A stretch of 64,000 bases of DNA, from contig NZ_KL544007.1 in NCBI RefSeq assembly GCF_000711985.1, positions 1 through 64,000 on the forward strand. The letters run 5' to 3'. The stretch comes from Rheinheimera texasensis DSM 17496 (GTDB lineage Bacteria > Pseudomonadota > Gammaproteobacteria > Enterobacterales > Alteromonadaceae). Position 1 is the stretch's first letter. Every line of letters begins with the position of its first letter. Positions 59,933 through 64,000 of this stretch are shown here, in pieces. Made by a program: the position numbers and the translations under genes. The notes under the pieces are model-generated. The model searched no databases. It worked only from the letters and a program-made list of their open reading frames with translations, and was not told the DNA's origin.

Positions 59933-62899
59933 ATGAATCCAACTACATTTCACAAAAGCAGACTGGCCACCAGTATTGCACTGGTGCTTGGCGTCGCGAT
60001 GCCGGGTTATGCAGCTGCTGATGACGCCGCAGCGGCAAAAGAAGATAAAATTGAGGTGATTTCGGTCACTGGTATTCGCGGCAGTCTGATCAAATCGATG
60101 GACACCAAACGCGAATCTGAAGGTATTCTCGATGCGATTTCAGCCGAGGATATCGGTAAGTTCCCGGACACCAACCTGGCAGAATCGCTGCAGCGCATCA
60201 CCGGTGTGTCGATTGACCGCGTCAACGGTGAAGGCAGCAAGGTGACGGTGCGTGGCTTTGGTCCGGATTTTAACCTGGTGACGTTAAATGGTCGTCAGAT
60301 GCCGGTGACTACAGGCTCGCGCTCATTTGATTTTGCCAACATTTCTTCTGATTCGATCAGCGGTGTGGAAGTACACAAAACCGCACTGGCTTCAAACCCA
60401 ACCGGTGGTATCGGTTCTACTATCGACGTGCAGACGCTGCGCCCGCTAGATTCACCAGGCCAGAAGGCAACGGCCAGCGTTGCTGCTGTTGATGACCGCT
60501 CCACTGATAAAGGCAGTACGACGCCAGAAGTCTCAGCGTTGTATTCCAATACTTTTAACGACAATAAATTCGGTATTTTACTGTCAGGTTCTTACCAGGA
60601 ACGCGAAAGCGGCAATCAGCAGGCCAACGTCGGCACTGGCTGGCGTAGCTTTTTAGGTAAAGTCGATGATAACTGGGGGGCTGGTACTGCTGAATGGGGT
60701 GGTGTACCACAGACCAATCAGGTCAACCGTCCAAGCGCCGATGAAGTCTACTCAGTCCCGCAAACCACCATCTATAAATTTGAAGAACAACAACGTAAAC
60801 GCACCAACGGCCAGTTAGTGCTGCAATACAGCCCACGCGATGACATCAAAGCGACGCTGGATTACACCTACATGCGTAACGATATCGACACCCAATATAA
60901 CGACGTGTCGGCCTGGTTTACGTTCGCACCTTCATCCAGCGTCTGGACTGACGGCCCTGTCTCTTCACCATTGGTCTATTCCGAAACCTACGACGCCAAA
61001 CAAGATTTATCGATGGGCGCGGGTGACTACGGCGTGCGCAATGAAAGCGGTTCTTTAGGCTTTAACCTGGAATGGGAAGTCAACGACAAGCTGAGCCTGT
61101 CCTTTGACGCGCACAAATCTGAAGCGGAAAACAAACCGAACAGCCCGAATGGTTCTAACAGCACCTTAAGTACTGCTGGTTTTGTTCGTACTTATGCAGC
61201 AACTGATTTCAGCGGTGATTTACCGGTGCTGGCGGTTGGTGGTGGCAATGCCGTGACGCCGCAGGATATGCGTGTGACCGGTTCAGTGTTTGGTAGTGCC
61301 CGTAACAAATCTGAGATTGATCAGGTGCAGTTAGACGGCGATTACACGCTGAACGATGAATCGAACATCGATTTTGGTATTGCGCTGACGACAGTGGATA
61401 ACCATTCACAGTCAGTCAACGTGCAACGCAACGACTGGGGTGGTGTCGGTAAAGCCGGTGATTTAGATCCAAGCTGGTTCCCGGCTGAAACTATTCATGA
61501 CAAATTCACTGCCAATGGTGGCAATTTCTCGGCGTTTACCGGTAAGAACTTTGATGTGCTGAACAAAATCTTTATGTGGGATTTTGAACGGGTGCGTGCA
61601 CAGGCAGAAAAACTGTACACACCAGCTGGTTATAAAGGCAAAGGTGATTGTGGCACGGATTTCTGTCCATCGACTGACTACGCCAGTGATACGGACCGTT
61701 ACACCGAAGAAGAGTCACAATCAGCATACGTGCAGTATAACTACCGCAATGACTGGAAAGGTAAACCGTACGATTTGCATGTCGGTTTACGGTATGAGCA
61801 AACCGACGTGACCTCGACTTCTGCAGTGGCTGCCTATGATCGCGCTGACTGGATCGCCGATACTGAGATCGCGCTGCATGCCAGTGGTAAACGGGAATTC
61901 CAGACGCAGCAAGGTGACTACGATTACCTGTTACCAAGCATCAACTTCAATATCGAAATCGTTGAAGATGTGATGTTACGGGCCGCTTACAGCGAAACCA
62001 TTGGTCGTCCGGACTATGTGTCTATCCAGGGCGGTACTGTGGTCGGCACGCTGGCGAACCGTTCAGGTGGCAGCGGCTCATCAGGGAACCCAAGCCTGTT
62101 ACCACTGGAATCGCAGAACTATGACTTCTCGGCCGAATGGTACTATGCCGAGGCAAGTTACTTGTCTGCCGGTTATTTCCGTAAAAACGTCACCAACTTT
62201 ATTACCAACGTCAAAGTCGACTCGACCATTTACAACCTGGCGAACCCGGCGGATGGTAAAAAGTACCGCGAAGCTTTAGCGGCGGTGGGCGCGGATGCTG
62301 CGGCGATCCGCAACTGGATCTTCGCCAATTATCCGAACGACCCGAGCGTCAACGTAGCGGGTAAAGTCATCAGCGGTAAAACCGGTGAAGACAATACGAT
62401 GATCTTTAAGATCGACACGCCATCAAACGGTACAGAAGAAGAGACCATCGACGGTTGGGAATTTGCCATCCAGCACGCCTTTGGCGAGACCGGTTTTGGC
62501 ACTATCCTGAACTACACCATGGTGGATTCAGGCGTTGAATATGACAACTTTATCCTGAAAGATCAGCCGGCGCTGGTCGGTTTAAGTGACACCGCTAACG
62601 CCATCCTGTTCTATGAGAACAATGGTCTGCAGGCACGGGTTGCTTATAACTGGCGCGATGAGTTCTTAAATTCACGCGGTCAGGGCACAGGCGCCAACCC
62701 GCAATATACCGAAGCTTATTCACAAATTGACGCGTCGGTCAGCTATGACCTGCCACAGGTGAAAGGCTTAACTGTGTATCTGGAAGCGCTAAACATCACT
62801 GACGAGTACATCCGTGTGCATGGCCGTGCCAAAGAGCAGGTATTGAATCTGACTGAAGCCGGTTCCCGTTATAGCATCGGTGCCCGCTACAGCTTCTAA
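59933..62899 (+). CDS. TIGR01782-type TonB-dependent receptor
   Basis: 988 residues; GGGAAACTAA upstream. Signal peptide about 1-29 (PGYAAADD). TonB box-like 'IEVISVTG' then plug 'GILDAISAEDIGKFPDTNLAESLQRITGVSIDR', 'VTVRGFGPDFNLVTLNGRQMP', typical of TIGR01782. The barrel ends in Phe (GARYSF). Such receptors import oligosaccharides in Xanthomonas, Caulobacter and Alteromonas. With the GH3 gene it forms a beta-glucan uptake locus. Confidence 0.95.
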   Translation: MNPTTFHKSRLATSIALVLGVAMPGYAAADDAAAAKEDKIEVISVTGIRGSLIKSMDTKRESEGILDAISAEDIGKFPDTNLAESLQRITGVSIDRVNGEGSKVTVRGFGPDFNLVTLNGRQMPVTTGSRSFDFANISSDSISGVEVHKTALASNPTGGIGSTIDVQTLRPLDSPGQKATASVAAVDDRSTDKGSTTPEVSALYSNTFNDNKFGILLSGSYQERESGNQQANVGTGWRSFLGKVDDNWGAGTAEWGGVPQTNQVNRPSADEVYSVPQTTIYKFEEQQRKRTNGQLVLQYSPRDDIKATLDYTYMRNDIDTQYNDVSAWFTFAPSSSVWTDGPVSSPLVYSETYDAKQDLSMGAGDYGVRNESGSLGFNLEWEVNDKLSLSFDAHKSEAENKPNSPNGSNSTLSTAGFVRTYAATDFSGDLPVLAVGGGNAVTPQDMRVTGSVFGSARNKSEIDQVQLDGDYTLNDESNIDFGIALTTVDNHSQSVNVQRNDWGGVGKAGDLDPSWFPAETIHDKFTANGGNFSAFTGKNFDVLNKIFMWDFERVRAQAEKLYTPAGYKGKGDCGTDFCPSTDYASDTDRYTEEESQSAYVQYNYRNDWKGKPYDLHVGLRYEQTDVTSTSAVAAYDRADWIADTEIALHASGKREFQTQQGDYDYLLPSINFNIEIVEDVMLRAAYSETIGRPDYVSIQGGTVVGTLANRSGGSGSSGNPSLLPLESQNYDFSAEWYYAEASYLSAGYFRKNVTNFITNVKVDSTIYNLANPADGKKYREALAAVGADAAAIRNWIFANYPNDPSVNVAGKVISGKTGEDNTMIFKIDTPSNGTEEETIDGWEFAIQHAFGETGFGTILNYTMVDSGVEYDNFILKDQPALVGLSDTANAILFYENNGLQARVAYNWRDEFLNSRGQGTGANPQYTEAYSQIDASVSYDLPQVKGLTVYLEALNITDEYIRVHGRAKEQVLNLTEAGSRYSIGARYSF

Positions 62900-62956
62900 G
62901 TGAAGCGGTTGTAGGTCAAGACAAACAGCAGGTGCACAGGAAGTGCCCTGCTGAAT

Positions 62957-63015
62957 TGTAAGCGCTCTCTTGTTTGCAACTGTAGTTTGTTGCATGCTGC
63001 AGAGCGCTTTTTTTT
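62957..63015 (+). terminator. Terminator after the receptor, with an operator-like arm
   Basis: AAGCGCTCT (62960-62968) pairs with AGAGCGCTT (63001-63009), followed by a T-run; an inner GCAAC/GTTGC stem strengthens it. Its 5' arm, TGTAAGCGCTCTCT (62957-62970), matches the operator TGTAAGCGCTTTCA (reverse of 59617-59630) at 12 of 14 positions. Confidence 0.75.
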
Positions 63016-63076
63016 CGGCTGTATTTAGCGTGATACGCCATTTTCGTTCCAATTCAAGCGGTAAAAGGTCAGGCCG

Positions 63077-64000
63077 ATGCCAAGTTGTCCTCCTGCAAAA
63101 ACTGAAGTGCTGATTGTTGGTGGTGGTGCTGCCGGCTGGCTGACGGCTGCGGTACTGAGTGCCACGCACAATCTCGATGAAGGTGTCCTGGCGGCGCAGC
63201 CGCGGGTACAAGTCATTGTGCTGGAATCGCCCGATGTGCCAACCATTGGCGTCGGCGAAGGCACCTGGCCCTCGATGCGCCAGACGTTAAAGCTGATTGG
63301 TCTTTCTGAAACCGAATTCTTCCGTTGCTGCGACGTCAGCGCCAAACAAGGCTCTTTGTTTGTCGACTGGTTAGAACCCGGCAGCCACTATTTGCACCCG
63401 TTCATGCTGCCGGCTGGTTGGCCGGAATTTAATCTGGCCGGTTGTTGGTTGCCTTTTGCTGGCGACATCGCTTTTGCCGATGCCGTCACCACGCAATATC
63501 AGTTAAGCAAGGCCGGTTTTGCGCCGCGTTTGCCCCAGGCACCGGATTATCAGCCGGTACTCAATTACGGCTACCACTTAAACGCCGGCAAATTTACTGC
63601 GTTATTGCAGCGCCATTGTCAGGACAAACTTGGCGTCCGTTATGTGCCGGCACATTTAAAAGAGGTGGTGCTGCGTGCTGACGGCGCTATCGACAAATTG
63701 CTGGCGACGCCCGCAGGCAGCGCTGAGCTTGGTGTTTATCAGGCTGACTTATATGTCGATTGCACCGGCATGCAATCTTTGTTGCTCGGAAAAGCACTGC
63801 AGACGCCGCTCACCAGCGTCAAAGATATATTATTTAACGATCGCGCTTTGGCGGTGCAGGTGCCCTATCCGGATGCCGACACGCCGATTGCCAGCAATAC
63901 CATTTCAACTGCACAAGACAGTGGTTGGGTTTGGGATATTGGCCTGCCGACCCGCCGTGGCGTCGGTTTTGTGTATGCCAGCGATTATTGCTCTGACGAC
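63077..64000 (+). CDS. Flavin-dependent 'tryptophan halogenase'-family protein (5' part)
   Basis: 308 residues visible; the frame runs off the window. The start MPSCPPAKTEVL has AAAAGGTCAGG upstream. FAD-binding VGGGAAGWLTA and 'IPTIGVGEGTWP-like VPTIGVGEGTWPSM' match the family. The Lys in VSAKQGSLFVDW aligns with the catalytic Lys79 of PrnA. The later motif GWVWDIGLP corresponds to the WxWxIP halogenase signature. Homologues are common beside TIGR01782 receptors in glycan loci, where the substrate is unknown and is probably not free tryptophan. Confidence 0.88.
   Translation, partial: MPSCPPAKTEVLIVGGGAAGWLTAAVLSATHNLDEGVLAAQPRVQVIVLESPDVPTIGVGEGTWPSMRQTLKLIGLSETEFFRCCDVSAKQGSLFVDWLEPGSHYLHPFMLPAGWPEFNLAGCWLPFAGDIAFADAVTTQYQLSKAGFAPRLPQAPDYQPVLNYGYHLNAGKFTALLQRHCQDKLGVRYVPAHLKEVVLRADGAIDKLLATPAGSAELGVYQADLYVDCTGMQSLLLGKALQTPLTSVKDILFNDRALAVQVPYPDADTPIASNTISTAQDSGWVWDIGLPTRRGVGFVYASDYCSDD

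Overview
The window is a stretch of chromosome from a Gram-negative gammaproteobacterium, most likely a Rheinheimera/Alishewanella-type member of the Alteromonadales-Chromatiaceae border. This rests on gene content: the rnhA/dnaQ/TIGR03503 cluster, CheV, a YjfB-like motility protein, EttA, a long-form isocitrate lyase, Oar-like and TIGR01782 TonB-dependent receptors, and exported amidohydrolases. The species assignment is inference. Most of the window is densely coded with good Shine-Dalgarno sequences and many intrinsic terminators. There are no rRNA genes, insertion sequences or CRISPR arrays, and one tRNA (Asp).

Left part (1-8.5 kb): tandem ~109-bp structured repeats at the edge, an orphan exported protein, a YjfB-like protein and a DUF2726 protein. 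The glyoxylate shunt follows as aceB, a divergent LysR gene and aceA. Next are a LOG-family protein and a beta-CASP ribonuclease (to 10 kb).

Metabolic core (10-30 kb): pheA is preceded by a clear Phe-rich leader peptide and attenuator. Then come a penicillin-acylase homologue, a cytochrome b561/c' pair, a large Cache-HAMP-PAS-GGDEF-EAL protein, an operon of two exported amidohydrolases, yciH, a GAF protein, an aromatic aminotransferase, a solute-binding protein, ettA and a PPK2 kinase.

Housekeeping (30-38 kb): a PepSY/DUF2271/DUF4198 operon behind a Fur-like site, glutathione peroxidase, a GT25 glycosyltransferase, TauE plus DUF2892, divergent rnhA/dnaQ, a TIGR03503 gene and tRNA-Asp.

Accessory region 1 (38.6-46.8 kb), next to tRNA-Asp: a large secreted RHS protein with a variable tip and a small AT-rich putative immunity gene downstream, preceded by a secreted FG-GAP/InlB-repeat protein. 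The RHS core lacks the segment that normally contains the 'HTDxLGS...PFGE' strands. That same segment forms the extreme C terminus of the upstream gene, so the core appears split between two genes.

Accessory region 2 (48.2-56.8 kb): one-strand cluster of LuxR-type regulator, Oar-like TonB receptor, exported cyanophycinase, YfcC-type transporter and isoaspartyl dipeptidase. Together they make a convincing cyanophycin (Asp-Arg polymer) utilisation locus: outer-membrane uptake, depolymerisation to beta-Asp-Arg, inner-membrane import and dipeptide cleavage. The dipeptidase has lost the first histidine of its metal-binding HxH motif.

Right end (57-64 kb): a glycan locus with an exported GH3 glucosidase, a divergent TIGR01782 TonB receptor and a truncated flavin-dependent 'tryptophan halogenase'-family gene. 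LacI-type palindromes with AAGCGCTT and AACCGGTT cores lie in the control region.
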